The position numbers and the translations under genes were made by a program. This document shows, one piece after another, positions 8,515 to 17,798 of a stretch of DNA of 64,000 nt (its first letter is position 1; every line of letters starts with the position of its first letter). Source of the stretch: Rudanella paleaurantiibacter (lineage in GTDB: Bacteria > Bacteroidota > Bacteroidia > Cytophagales > Spirosomataceae); assembly GCF_009184635.1 (NCBI RefSeq), contig NZ_WELI01000007.1, positions 1 through 64,000 of the forward strand, in the 5' to 3' direction. Below the pieces are notes generated by a model. That model saw only the letters and a list, made by a program, of their open reading frames with translations, was not told the DNA's origin and made no database searches.

Positions 8515-9117
8515 ATGAACTCACTCCTTCGTCGTCCGATTTCCATTTTTGCCCAGCAGAACCCCAACCCGAACTCGATGAAGTTCGTGCTCAATGTCGA
8601 ATTGGCCCCCGATGGTCTTTCGTTCGACTATGCCGAACCCGGCGAAGCCCTGCTCGACGGGAAAGCGTCGCCCCTGGTGGTGGCTCTGTTTGGTTTTGAG
8701 TTTGTGACACGGGTGTTTATTGCGAGCAACTTCGTGACCATCACCAAAGACGACGCGACCGACTGGGACGAGGTGATGTTCGAGCTGAAGCAGTTCCTGA
8801 AAGAATATTTCGAAGATCAGAAGCCGGTATTTGCCCCTCGTACCATGGAGGCCAATACGGTGCGTGTAGAGGCCGATTCGGAAACGGTGCAGAAGATCAA
8901 AGCCGTACTGGAGCAGTACGTGCGGCCAGCCGTTGAATCCGATGGGGGCGCTATTAACTTCCACTCGTTCGATGAGCAGACTGGCACCGTAAAAGTCTTG
9001 TTGCAGGGCTCTTGCAGCGGTTGCCCCTCGTCGACGCTGACGCTCAAAGCTGGTATCGAAAACCTGATGACGCGTCTGGTGCCCGACGTGAAACTTGTGG
9101 AGGCTGAGGGCGTATAA
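8515..9117 (+). CDS. NifU/Nfu-type iron-sulfur cluster carrier protein
   Basis: The 200-residue protein has an N-terminal Nfu_N domain (about 15-100, QNPNPNSMKFVLN) and a C-terminal NifU domain (about 120-195) with PAVESDGGAI and the cluster-binding CSGC motif (Cys167 and Cys170). Such proteins assemble or carry 4Fe-4S clusters to target enzymes in the cytoplasm. The ATG at 8515 starts just before the Nfu_N domain. The upstream ATG at 8446 would add 23 basic residues not expected in the family. It stands alone with no suf genes nearby. Confidence 0.9.
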   Translation: MNSLLRRPISIFAQQNPNPNSMKFVLNVELAPDGLSFDYAEPGEALLDGKASPLVVALFGFEFVTRVFIASNFVTITKDDATDWDEVMFELKQFLKEYFEDQKPVFAPRTMEANTVRVEADSETVQKIKAVLEQYVRPAVESDGGAINFHSFDEQTGTVKVLLQGSCSGCPSSTLTLKAGIENLMTRLVPDVKLVEAEGV

Positions 9118-9200
9118 CCGGGTTCCGGTACCTCACTGGTGTTTCCTTTTCCTCGAAAATTTGGGCTTTGTTGGGGCGTGGTGCGTTATTTGAACGATCA

Positions 9201-10640
9201 ATGCCCCTGAACATGATATATACAAAATGGTTAGGGCCGGTCTGCCTGTTGCTGAGCGCAACAGTAAGTCCGGCTCAAAATTTTCTGGGAATCTCAACCA
9301 GTCCCAATACCGGTACGCACCGCACGTACCTCAACCCGGCCCTGGCCGCCGAAACGCCCCATCGGCTGTTTCTGCACGCCGGTTCGGCTAACCTGCACGT
9401 CAACAATAACTTCGTGCGGTATCAGGCTCCGTTTTCGTTACTGAAACTGTTTACGGGCAATGTCCCCGACGTGTACCGGCAAGCCAACGGCAATGTTCGC
9501 TTTGAGTCGGACTATACCACCGAAATTCTCGACGGGAAGCCGAAAAACGCCACCGTTTGGGGCGAATTGCGCGGGCCTGCCATTCAGATGCGCCTGGGTC
9601 CAACGGCCGGGGTACTCACCTTCTCGACTCGCTTGCGCGGTATCGGGCAGGTTAATGGGGCTTCAGAACAGCTACTGTCAGCCCTACGGGCCAGCCTGAA
9701 CACCTCCAGCTTGTACAGTATTCCCAGCAGCGATAACCGATTTGGCGTCAACACGAATGCGTATGCCGAATTGGCCCTTTCGTACGCCAACACGATTGTG
9801 GATGCCGACGGGTTCCGGGTGTCGGGTGGTCTTACGGTAAAACGGCTGCGGGGTTACTCGGCCGGTTCGTTTGTCAACCGAGGACTCGATTATCAGCTCG
9901 AAGCCGGCACCGGCCCCAATGCCGACCCGGCCCTGGTGGTGTCGCGCGTGAATGCTGATTTGGCTTATACAACCTTTCTGGAAAACCGACGGCTCACCCC
10001 GTCGACACTTTTCTCGGCCAATGCACCCGGCCGGGGCTGGGGCTTTGACCTGGGTTTGTCGGTGCTGTTGCAGTCTGACGATGATCGACTGCTGCAACTC
10101 GGCCTCGGCCTGACTGATTTGGGCGGTATGAAGTACACGGGCGAGGTGTACGACGTGAATCAGCGGAATGTGCGGTTCGAGGCCGACGATTTCAACTCGA
10201 CCAACGTGGGAAGTTTTGAGCAGGTAGCTACCGTTATCCGTAACCGATTAGGGATTCTGGAAGATGCCGACCCGTCGCCGTTTCGGGTGGGACTGCCCAC
10301 GTCGCTGAATTTCACCGCCGACTATCAGCTGTCGGCCCACACGGGTATAAGTGCCGTTTGGCTACAAAATGTGCGGGCAGCCGACGACCCGTCTGTACGG
10401 CAGCCGTCGCTGGTGAGCATTGCCCCCCGTTTCGAGACAGGTGTGGTGGGGTTGTCGTTACCGATTACGTACATCAACCGGGGGGTCGCGCTGGGGCTGA
10501 CGATCAAGGCGGGGCCCGTGCGCGTGGGGTCCGATAATCTGCTGGGTCTTTTAGGTAGTGGGCAGAATGGTCTCCGGCCACGCGGTACCGACATTTACGC
10601 CGGGGTTATGCTGGGCATCAAAAGCCGCGACGAGGAGTAG
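9201..10640 (+). CDS. DUF5723-like outer-membrane protein
   Basis: The 479-residue protein has a signal peptide (cleavage near SPAQ) followed by NFLGISTSPNTGTHRTYLNPA and a long Gly/aromatic beta-rich region. This is the layout of DUF5723 proteins, predicted outer-membrane beta-barrels of Bacteroidota with unknown role. The last strand ends near IYAGVMLGIK. The start could also be the ATG at 9213, which leaves the signal peptide intact; the ATG at 9168 adds a poor N-terminus. The nhaD gene follows 30 bp downstream but has its own -7 element. Confidence 0.75.
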   Translation: MPLNMIYTKWLGPVCLLLSATVSPAQNFLGISTSPNTGTHRTYLNPALAAETPHRLFLHAGSANLHVNNNFVRYQAPFSLLKLFTGNVPDVYRQANGNVRFESDYTTEILDGKPKNATVWGELRGPAIQMRLGPTAGVLTFSTRLRGIGQVNGASEQLLSALRASLNTSSLYSIPSSDNRFGVNTNAYAELALSYANTIVDADGFRVSGGLTVKRLRGYSAGSFVNRGLDYQLEAGTGPNADPALVVSRVNADLAYTTFLENRRLTPSTLFSANAPGRGWGFDLGLSVLLQSDDDRLLQLGLGLTDLGGMKYTGEVYDVNQRNVRFEADDFNSTNVGSFEQVATVIRNRLGILEDADPSPFRVGLPTSLNFTADYQLSAHTGISAVWLQNVRAADDPSVRQPSLVSIAPRFETGVVGLSLPITYINRGVALGLTIKAGPVRVGSDNLLGLLGSGQNGLRPRGTDIYAGVMLGIKSRDEE

Positions 10641-10658
10641 CAGACCTGAGGCTGCTGC

Positions 10659-10666
10659 TATCTTTG
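10659..10666 (+). promoter_or_regulatory. -7 element immediately before nhaD
   Basis: TATCTTTG ends only 4 bp before the nhaD ATG. If used, transcription would begin at or next to the start codon and give an almost leaderless mRNA. No TTG -33 element is seen at 17-20 bp, so this is tentative. Confidence 0.35.
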
Positions 10667-10670
10667 TAGC

Positions 10671-11969
10671 ATGATTCTCGCCCTTATTCTGACCTTTGTG
10701 GTTGGGTACACGCTCATTACGCTCGAACATCCGCTTCGAATCAATAAAACGGCTACGGCCCTCATTACAGGCGTGGTATGTTGGGCGGTGTATGCCCTTG
10801 CGGCTACCGAAAGTCATGAGGTGGGCGAGCAGTTGACCGAGCACCTGGGGCATACGGCCGAAATCCTGTTTTTTCTGCTGGGGGCCATGACCGTGGTCGA
10901 GCTGATTGATGCGCACGATGGTTTTACGCTCATCACCGACCGGATTGCCAGCCGTAATACCCGCACGCTGTTCTGGATCGTGGGCGGGCTGACCTTCTTT
11001 CTGTCGGCCCTGCTCGATAACCTCACTACGGCTATTGTGATGGTTTCGGTAGCCCGTAAGCTGGTGCGCGACAACGAACAACGGCGCTTGATGGCCGGGT
11101 TGATTATTATTGCGGCTAATGCAGGTGGGGCCTGGTCGCCCATTGGTGATGTGACTACCACCATGCTCTGGATTGGGGGGCAAATCACTACCGTCAACAT
11201 CATTACGACCGTGTTTTTGCCCAGCCTGGTGGCTCTTCTGGTTCCCTTGTTGGTACTTACGCTCCGAACACCGACGGGAGCCACAGCTTTTGTGGCCTCG
11301 CCCGATGAAGCGGGTGTCAGCCGCCCGTACGTAGACGCCACGGCCCGGCGCGACCGGCGACTCATGCTTGCTATCGGGCTGGGTGGTATGTTGTTTGTTC
11401 CGATTTTTAAGGCATTCACCGGTCTGCCGCCGTACATGGGTATGATGCTCGTACTGGGTGTTATCTGGGTTGCGTCGGAGTTGATTCACAGCGACAAGGA
11501 CGACGCCGACAAAGAGCCGTTTACCCCGGCTTACGCGCTGAGCAAGATAGACGCGCCCAGTATTCTGTTTTTTCTGGGTATTCTGCTGGCGGTTGGCTCG
11601 CTGGAGGCAACGGGTGTGCTACGGAGTCTGGCCGAGTCGCTCGACGCGGCCGTGGGCAATCTGGACCTGATTGTAGTTCTCATCGGGCTGGTGTCGGCCG
11701 TTGTTGATAACGTACCGATTGTGGCTGCGGCTATGGGTATGTACGAGCTGTCGACGTTTCCGGCCGATGCCAAACTGTGGGCATTTCTGGCGTACTGTGC
11801 GGGTACAGGGGGGAGTATTCTGGTGATTGGGTCGGCGGCTGGGGTGGCCGTCATGGGCATGGAGAATCTCGATTTCGGCTGGTATTTCCGCAAAATCAGC
11901 GGATTAGCCTTGCTTGGCTATCTGGCCGGTGCCCTGACGTATCTGGCCATTTTTGCCTTGCTGCATTAA
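10671..11969 (+). CDS. nhaD: NhaD-family sodium/proton antiporter
   Basis: The 432-residue inner-membrane protein with about 12 hydrophobic segments exports Na+ in exchange for H+. Family motifs are EHPLRINKTATALI near the start, FFLSALLDNLTTAIVMVSV (about 103-125), GGAWSPIGDVTTTMLW (about 146-161), VDNVPIVAAAMGMY (about 345-358) and GTGGSILVIGSAAGVAVMG near the C-terminus. This matches the IT superfamily NhaD type rather than NhaA or NhaB. It is complete and stands as a single gene. Confidence 0.92.
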   Translation: MILALILTFVVGYTLITLEHPLRINKTATALITGVVCWAVYALAATESHEVGEQLTEHLGHTAEILFFLLGAMTVVELIDAHDGFTLITDRIASRNTRTLFWIVGGLTFFLSALLDNLTTAIVMVSVARKLVRDNEQRRLMAGLIIIAANAGGAWSPIGDVTTTMLWIGGQITTVNIITTVFLPSLVALLVPLLVLTLRTPTGATAFVASPDEAGVSRPYVDATARRDRRLMLAIGLGGMLFVPIFKAFTGLPPYMGMMLVLGVIWVASELIHSDKDDADKEPFTPAYALSKIDAPSILFFLGILLAVGSLEATGVLRSLAESLDAAVGNLDLIVVLIGLVSAVVDNVPIVAAAMGMYELSTFPADAKLWAFLAYCAGTGGSILVIGSAAGVAVMGMENLDFGWYFRKISGLALLGYLAGALTYLAIFALLH

Positions 11970-12035
11970 GCTGTTTTTGCCCGAAATTTTCGTTATTTGA
12001 GCCCATTATCAAGACGACCAAAAAACAGAACCATC

Positions 12036-12743
12036 ATGAAAAAAGCATTGGTAGCTTTCCTGTTAGCTCCCTTCCTCTACGGGCAGGCTGTAGCGCAAAA
12101 CTTACCCTCGGCACAGGAAGTAATGGACAAGTACGTAGCGGCTGTTGGCGGCAAAGCCATGCTGGCTGGTATTCAGGATATGCGGGTCGAAATGTCGACG
12201 GAATTCAACGGCAACCCTGTGCTGATCACCCGTAAAATGAAAGCGCCCAACAAATTCGTGCAGATTATCAACGCCAACGGGATGGAGGTAATGCGTATGA
12301 CGGGCGACGGTAGCAAAGTAAGCATGGGCGGTATGCAGGGCAGCCGCACGATGGAGGGCAAAGATGCACAGGGCATGATTCTGATGAACACGCTCTTTGG
12401 TGAACTGCGCTATGCTGAGATGGGCGTGAAAAGCACCGTTGCTGGCGTTGAAGCAGTGAACGGCAAAGATGCCTACAAGGTTGACCATGCCTCGGCCGAT
12501 GGCGCGGTGACGTGGTCTGATTTTTACGATAAGGAGACGGGCCTGAAAGTGCAAAGCGTGGCTACGCAGAACACCCCCCGTGGTCCTATGACGCAAACTA
12601 CCACCTTTGCCGACTACAAAGACTTTAAAGGGCTGAAATACCCTACGACGATGGCGCAAACCGGTGGCCGGGCCATGCAGATGAGCGTGGACAAAGTAAA
12701 AGTCAACGACGGGGCTAAAGACGCTGATTTTGAAGTGAAATAA
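12036..12743 (+). CDS. secreted LolA-like protein
   Basis: The 235-residue protein has a signal peptide (MKKALVAFLLAPFLYGQAVAQ) and then PSAQEVMDKYVAAVGGKAM. It continues with a beta-rich region resembling outer-membrane lipoprotein-sorting (LolA/LolB-like) proteins of Bacteroidota, which hold hydrophobic ligands in a half-barrel. Similar domains occur fused to M16 peptidases, but no peptidase domain is present. The start at 12036 is favoured because the upstream 11997 start adds a non-signal basic extension. A strong terminator follows the gene. The ligand is unknown. Confidence 0.7.
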   Translation: MKKALVAFLLAPFLYGQAVAQNLPSAQEVMDKYVAAVGGKAMLAGIQDMRVEMSTEFNGNPVLITRKMKAPNKFVQIINANGMEVMRMTGDGSKVSMGGMQGSRTMEGKDAQGMILMNTLFGELRYAEMGVKSTVAGVEAVNGKDAYKVDHASADGAVTWSDFYDKETGLKVQSVATQNTPRGPMTQTTTFADYKDFKGLKYPTTMAQTGGRAMQMSVDKVKVNDGAKDADFEVK

Positions 12744-12767
12744 CTCAACCCTGTATGGGAAATTGAA

Positions 12768-12795
12768 GCCGCCGGGCCCCGCCCGGCGGCTTTTT
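12768..12795 (+). terminator. intrinsic terminator after the LolA-like gene
   Basis: A perfect 10-bp GC stem, GCCGCCGGGC (12768-12777) with GCCCGGCGGC (12781-12790), has a three-base loop and is followed by TTTTT. Confidence 0.9.
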
Positions 12796-12898
12796 GTTTG
12801 TGGGTAAGCCCCGTTTGAGAAACGGTTGAAAATGAATCGGTAAGACGGCGGCTTGGTGGTCTTTTTGTTTAAACAACGTGAATTATGCATACTGGCTG

Positions 12899-12995
12899 AC
12901 GCAAGGGCCTTCGACAGGCTCAGGCTGACTGGGGGCTCTCAAGACGAATGTCAGCCCGGACCGCGTGCGGTTGAGCCTGTCGAAGGCCTTTGCGT
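12899..12995. repeat. REP-like inverted repeat (CCTTCGACAGGCTCA type)
   Basis: The outer arms (12899-12921 and 12973-12995) pair over about 23 bp with one mismatch. They contain CCTTCGACAGGCTCA, a word that recurs as a dispersed repeat in many unrelated bacterial genomes. An inner GGCTGAC/GTCAGCC pair (12923-12929 with 12950-12956) adds a second stem. Confidence 0.85.
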
Positions 12996-13064
12996 AGCAA
13001 CTACTTGTAGGACAGGGGTTGTACAGTGCGCATTATTCATAACTCACGTTTAAACGCTATCCGG

Positions 13065-14114
13065 ATGTACGCTTTCCGATTTCTTCCTTTCCTATGGCTG
13101 CTGGGGCCGTGGGCCGCTTTAGCCCAGTCGGCCGCATCGACCGCTAACGATGCCATGCGCGAGGCCGCCCGGCAGTTCGCCCAAACATTGTCGGCTGAGC
13201 AGAAGCAGCTGGCAATCTTTACCTTCGACCACGACGAACGATTTGTGTGGCATTACACGCCCGTTAGTCGCAAAGGATTGTCGATGAAGGGGATGACGGA
13301 GCCGCAACGCCGGGCGGCTTTGGCCCTGTTGCGTACTGGCCTCAGCGACGAAGGCTACCGGAAGGCGCTCGACATTATGGATACCGAAAATGTGTTGCGG
13401 GTAGTTGAGAACCGGCCGCCCAATGATACGTACCGCGACCCTGACAACTACTTTCTGACCCTCTTTGGCGATCCCGAAGGCACCCAACCCTGGGGCTGGC
13501 GTTTCGAGGGGCACCACTTATCGGTACAGTTTTCGTCGCTCACGGGCCAGATTATGGGGGCTACTCCCTTGTTTTTGGGCAGTAATCCGGGTGAGGTTCG
13601 GGCCGAGGTGCCGCAGAAGGGACGGCAGATTCTCCGGCGCGAAACCGAGCTGGCGTTTGCGCTGCTCGAAACCCTCACGCCCGAACAGCGGCAACAGGCG
13701 GTGCTGGCCACCCGTGCGTACAACGACCTCGTGACCGGCAACCGTCGCCGTGCGTCGCTCGACCGGATGGATGGGCTTCCGCTGGCTCAAATGACCGATC
13801 GCCAACGCACGCTATTTCTTCAATTACTCCAGACCTACCTGGCTAATTATCGGGTTACGCTGGCCAAACAGCAACTGGAAAAACTCGAAAAAGCCAATCT
13901 TGATTCGCTCCGGTTTGCCTGGGCGGGTGGGCTACAGCCGCAACTGGGCACCGGCGAAAACGGCTGGTACTACCGTATTCACGGCCCAACCATTCTGATC
14001 GAGTACGACAATACCCAAAACAACGCCAACCACATTCATACCGTGGTGCGCGACCTCACCAACGATTTTGGCGAAGACATGCTCCGAACCCACTACGAGC
14101 AGAGGAAGCATTGA
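13065..14114 (+). CDS. secreted DUF3500 protein
   Basis: The 349-residue protein has a signal peptide ending near AALAQ. It contains the DUF3500 hallmarks LSAEQKQLAIFTFDHDER, a GLSMKGMTEPQR segment, DPDNYFLTLFGDPEG, WGWRFEGHHLS and a late WYYRIHGPTILIEYDN. The biochemical function of DUF3500 is not established. The start at 13065 gives a good signal peptide, while the 13026 start lies in the REP flank. It converges with the MBL gene, whose stop is 25 bp away. Confidence 0.85.
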   Translation: MYAFRFLPFLWLLGPWAALAQSAASTANDAMREAARQFAQTLSAEQKQLAIFTFDHDERFVWHYTPVSRKGLSMKGMTEPQRRAALALLRTGLSDEGYRKALDIMDTENVLRVVENRPPNDTYRDPDNYFLTLFGDPEGTQPWGWRFEGHHLSVQFSSLTGQIMGATPLFLGSNPGEVRAEVPQKGRQILRRETELAFALLETLTPEQRQQAVLATRAYNDLVTGNRRRASLDRMDGLPLAQMTDRQRTLFLQLLQTYLANYRVTLAKQQLEKLEKANLDSLRFAWAGGLQPQLGTGENGWYYRIHGPTILIEYDNTQNNANHIHTVVRDLTNDFGEDMLRTHYEQRKH

Positions 14115-14139
14115 GGGAATGGAAAATGGTACGTATAGC

Positions 14140-15585
14140 CTATCCAATCGTGTACTCCGTCCAGAGGGGCCACGCGGCACCGGGGCGGTTGCTGGGGCTA
14201 TGTCGCAGAGCCTTCAAAAATGCCTGCTGCTCGGTGGCATCGGTTACTGAGGGGTAACGCGGGTCGGGCAGGGGCGGGGTGTGCCCATCGGCCTGAATCA
14301 CGCGCCCCCGTGTTTTCTCGACCAACCGTTTGTACAGGCCCCCAAAAGGCATATCCCACTTTTTTTTCTGCCGGGCAAACGTTTCATCGACCGGAATCAT
14401 AGCTACCAGGTCGGGGTGGGTCATGCGTTCGAGGCCCTGCTCGCGGAGGGTAGCGTTGTGGCTGCCGTGATGCCCCACCTTGTAAAATACCGTTTTGGCT
14501 AACAGTTGCTGCGTAGTTAGGTTCGGGAAATCCGTCCACTTACAGCTATCCCACGACAGCCAGTTGCCCACCTGTGCATCGCCCGGAAAGAGCAGCACCC
14601 GCCCCGAATCGACCAGCTCGATAGCCAGCGCAAGGCTTGTGTTGTTGGTGTCGCCGTCGAGTTGCAGGGCCAGGTCGCCCACGGCGTAGAGCCAATCGTT
14701 GTCGATTCGGCGGTATCGTTGGTCCGTGCCGGCCGGGTCGGTATCGTTCCAGTACCGGTTGCAGAAAAACGGGTCGTTCTGGGCATCGGTAATGCTCATC
14801 TGGTACGAGGAGTCGAACGGAATGGCGTCTTGTCGGTCGGGGTCGGTGTTGGTTTTGTCGGTGGCCGGAATCAGCAGGGCATAATTGCTCCGTTCCCCAC
14901 CCGCAAAGTGGTACACCTCGGGTCGGCTGCGCGTAGGGTCGCTTTTGCGGAGTAGTTCAGACCGGGGCGGCCCCAGCACAAAAAAGCGGACGTTGGGCAG
15001 AGCGGCCACCGGTGCCATTGACCCCGGTTCCACGTACAAGACCGGCTGCTCAGGGTCGGTGGGGGCCTCTTTCAGAAACCGTAATGCTTTCTGGTTGATG
15101 CTCAGCCGGTCGTTGGCGGCTAAGGGTTCACCAAACCCGGCAAACTCCAGCACCGATTCAACGGCCGCGAGGGTATCGGGACTGATGCCCCGCCGAGGGT
15201 CGTGCCGGAGTTGGGTCATCGTTTGCTCCAATTGCTCAGCAAACCCGTTCATGGTGGCTTTAAGGGCATTGGCCATCGGGTCGGCGGGGTTTTCGGTCCA
15301 GGCAAGCCAAACCTGCCCAATCTGAATTTGCGCCCGAAACGACTCTTGCGCGTACCAAAACCCCGACAGGTGGTCCTGGTGCTCGTGTGTGGCAACGACC
15401 ACATCGAGCCGACCGTGGGTAGTCTGGGCAATGTCGTCGACAACGGCGTTGAGCGTTTCACGTTCGGCAGGCGACCCTCTGAACAGTCCGCAGTCGATAA
15501 GCATAAACCACGGCTTGGCTTTGCCCTCGAACCGGAGCAGAAAGCAGTCGCCAAGACCTACGTTGTACATTCGGATAGTTACCAT
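14140..15585 (-). CDS. ComEC-like MBL-fold hydrolase paired with a metallopeptidase
   Basis: The 481-residue protein begins MVTIRMYNVGLGDCFLL, as in ComEC/Rec2-type MBL domains that sense or act near nucleic acids or small ligands. Metal ligands are visible: THEHQDH (His67, His69, Asp71, His72), LLFPGDAQ and VGHHGSHNATL. About 200 residues between the metal motifs are not recognised. It has no signal peptide and no membrane segments, so it is not a ComEC transporter. The start at 15585 lies 19 bp after the stop of the upstream peptidase gene, so the two form an operon. The earlier ATG at 15675 would overlap that gene. The substrate is unknown. Confidence 0.8.
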   Translation of the reverse strand: MVTIRMYNVGLGDCFLLRFEGKAKPWFMLIDCGLFRGSPAERETLNAVVDDIAQTTHGRLDVVVATHEHQDHLSGFWYAQESFRAQIQIGQVWLAWTENPADPMANALKATMNGFAEQLEQTMTQLRHDPRRGISPDTLAAVESVLEFAGFGEPLAANDRLSINQKALRFLKEAPTDPEQPVLYVEPGSMAPVAALPNVRFFVLGPPRSELLRKSDPTRSRPEVYHFAGGERSNYALLIPATDKTNTDPDRQDAIPFDSSYQMSITDAQNDPFFCNRYWNDTDPAGTDQRYRRIDNDWLYAVGDLALQLDGDTNNTSLALAIELVDSGRVLLFPGDAQVGNWLSWDSCKWTDFPNLTTQQLLAKTVFYKVGHHGSHNATLREQGLERMTHPDLVAMIPVDETFARQKKKWDMPFGGLYKRLVEKTRGRVIQADGHTPPLPDPRYPSVTDATEQQAFLKALRHSPSNRPGAAWPLWTEYTIG

Positions 15586-15604
15586 TATCAGAAAAAGGTC
15601 AGGG

Positions 15605-17539
15605 TTAGCGGTGCAAAAAGGCAAAGGGTTCGCGGTTGGCCAGCCCGAAGTACATGGCCCGGTTACTGGGGGCATTGCGTTGCCCGGTCACGTAGGCAAG
15701 CTGTTCGGTCAGTCGGCGTTCATCCCGGAAGTTTTTTCGGATGCAATAGCGCAATTTCAGCCCGGTGAGGTCGAAAATAAGCGTGCATCCGCCCCGAAAC
15801 CGGATGGTAGAGCCATCGTCGGCCGTCACATCGCGCCGTTGGGTGAGCACCACAATGGCCTGACTGACGGTGTCACCGTCAGGCGTAACCCGCTGGGCCT
15901 GCCGTACCGAATGGACCTCAAAAACAGGTTTCTGGTCGTTCCAGACGGGGTCATTCGACAGGCAAAGCCCCGTTAGTTCATCGAACTTTTGGGTATCGGT
16001 CATCTTGCTGATTTTATTGTGGATGAGCCCTTTTACGCCCTTGAAAAAGTTGTACGAATCTTCGCGGGTTTTCACATCCGAAACCTTAAAGAGTTTGTCT
16101 TTCAGGATTTTGGTAAGCGTTCGGAAAATCTTGCCTTCTTCAAATTCTTTCAGTTTCTCGTCGGTTACGACCTCCCAGCGCAGGCTCTCGGGTGAGAGTG
16201 TCTTGATGCCTTTCGGGTAGATGCCGCGCTTCCGAAATGCGCCGATAATAGCCAGCCGGTAGTTGTGGGTATCGTCGGAAACAAGGTCGTAGTCGGCCGT
16301 AATCAGGGCGCGGAGGTAATCGCCGAAATTCAGGTCGACGGGCGGGCAGTAGTCGAGCGCCCGGATGCACATACTGAGCAGATGCCGGGCTGTTTTGGCG
16401 GCTTCGCCCGCGAGCCGCCTGACCAAATCGGGGTGCAGGTCGCCTTGTGGCAGAATCCCGGTGCCGTTGGTGGCAATTCGGAGCAGGTCTTCGCTCCGGC
16501 TTTTGTACAGAATCAGAAAACTCTCGAACAGGGCAGCCAGGAGAATATTACCCCGTGCGTGGGCTTCGGTGGTGGTTTCGTACTCCGACGGTTTAGGCGT
16601 TTTTACCTGCCACTGCCCCGTTTCGGGGTTTATTTCGCCGATTGCGTCGCGGAGTGAGTTACGCTTACCCCGCGCCAGCCCAAATTGCTGGCCAAGCTTA
16701 CTCAAATAGCTTTGCGCCGATAAATCGCCCCGGGTATCGGCAATTTGTTGGTAGAGCACTTCGGGGAAGGTGAAGTGCTGAAAGAGCGCAACGATGTCGG
16801 AAAAAGCCTCGTGAAAGGCCAACGCGTCGGGGTTGGTGTTTTCTACGTAACGTCGGTGCATCCCGTCGAGCACGGCATGGGTCATTTCGTGGGCAATAAT
16901 GTCGTGCGAGAGGCAGGTAAACACCAGCCCGCCCGGTAGTTGGCCGGTGGTGTTATCGTTGAGGGCCGGAAAATAGCCGAACAGAATGGCCTTTTTGTCG
17001 GGGCTGTAATACGCGTTGGCCTCGCGCAGGGCGTGTGGGTACAAGCGCAACCGACGCACAAACGCGTGCCGCCCCTGCACTTTGCCGGAATCGTCGGTCG
17101 TTTCGTGGTAATCGTTCCAGAATACCCATCGGCCCAGTGCCCGCTCCATATTCTGAATGGTGGTCATGGCCACAGCGTACACCATCTGCTGATGAAACTG
17201 CGGGTTCCCTTCCGAGGGGGCAAGGCCGTCCTGAGCCAGCATATAGGGGTCGCTCAGGTCAACGGGGTGGTAAAATACCCCACTTGCGGGGTCGTAATCC
17301 ACCACTTCGAGGTACTCGCCCACCGGCCCTTTTGAGAGGGTACCACCCGTATCGGTTTCTTCCTCTTCCCAACGCACTTTATAAACTACCTCATTGATGG
17401 TAGCCGTGGCTATTTCGAGCGACAGACTGGGGTCGAACGCGTAGCCCCGCAGTTTGCGGTAAGGAGGCACCGGGCAGGTAGTGGGTGGGCTTTTGCGCTC
17501 GGTCTGGAGCCGTGATTCCTGGGGCGAATATTCGAGCAT
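15605..17539 (-). CDS. M4-like (gluzincin) zinc metallopeptidase, cytoplasmic
   Basis: The 644-residue protein carries HDIIAHEMTHAVLDGMH with the zinc motif H217-E218-M-T-H221 and a third ligand in FHEAFSDIVAL (Glu244). This arrangement closely resembles thermolysin-type M4 peptidases (HELTH plus EAISDI). Unlike thermolysin there is no signal peptide or propeptide. The roughly 390 residues after the catalytic core are unrecognised, with a final beta-rich domain (about 530-640). It is the first gene of a two-gene operon with an MBL-fold protein. A promoter of TTG-N20-TATCTTTA form lies 75 bp upstream. The target protein is unknown, and a role in immunity or protein quality control would be inference from context only. 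Confidence 0.8.
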   Translation of the reverse strand: MLEYSPQESRLQTERKSPPTTCPVPPYRKLRGYAFDPSLSLEIATATINEVVYKVRWEEEETDTGGTLSKGPVGEYLEVVDYDPASGVFYHPVDLSDPYMLAQDGLAPSEGNPQFHQQMVYAVAMTTIQNMERALGRWVFWNDYHETTDDSGKVQGRHAFVRRLRLYPHALREANAYYSPDKKAILFGYFPALNDNTTGQLPGGLVFTCLSHDIIAHEMTHAVLDGMHRRYVENTNPDALAFHEAFSDIVALFQHFTFPEVLYQQIADTRGDLSAQSYLSKLGQQFGLARGKRNSLRDAIGEINPETGQWQVKTPKPSEYETTTEAHARGNILLAALFESFLILYKSRSEDLLRIATNGTGILPQGDLHPDLVRRLAGEAAKTARHLLSMCIRALDYCPPVDLNFGDYLRALITADYDLVSDDTHNYRLAIIGAFRKRGIYPKGIKTLSPESLRWEVVTDEKLKEFEEGKIFRTLTKILKDKLFKVSDVKTREDSYNFFKGVKGLIHNKISKMTDTQKFDELTGLCLSNDPVWNDQKPVFEVHSVRQAQRVTPDGDTVSQAIVVLTQRRDVTADDGSTIRFRGGCTLIFDLTGLKLRYCIRKNFRDERRLTEQLAYVTGQRNAPSNRAMYFGLANREPFAFLHR

Positions 17540-17613
17540 GAGCAGCGTAAAAAAGGCTAAAGAGGGTCAGAAATGCCTACTGAGAAGGTTGTATGAGGTC
17601 GATTGTCTATACT

Positions 17614-17644
17614 TAAAGATACGCAAAAATGGGCGTTTTTTCAA
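17614..17644 (-). promoter_or_regulatory. promoter of the peptidase-MBL operon
   Basis: On the minus strand TTG (17644-17642) and TATCTTTA (17621-17614) are separated by 20 bases, one base off the TAnnTTTG consensus. The predicted leader is about 68 nt. Confidence 0.6.
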
Positions 17645-17798
17645 GGGGGATTTTCCCGTTTTTAGGCGTTGGTAAGCGGCTGAAGACAGAGGGGCGGGGT
17701 TCGCTCAGGAGACTTATTGAGCTTTCGGAAACGGACGGTGCAGTATGGCGGTTGTACAAGAAGAGGATTTCGTTTCTATTGGATAAATCACCATTTCT

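Larger units (their letters stand above)
12744..13064. other. intergenic region with terminator and REP-like hairpin
   Basis: No credible gene lies in these 321 bp. They contain the terminator at 12768-12795 and the large inverted repeat at 12899-12995. An open frame at 12853-13053 runs through the hairpin and resembles nothing known. Confidence 0.6.

Noticed and set aside
12853-13053. Open frame of 66 codons after the LolA-like gene
   Set aside because: It runs through the REP-like hairpin and shows no protein-like conservation or start context.
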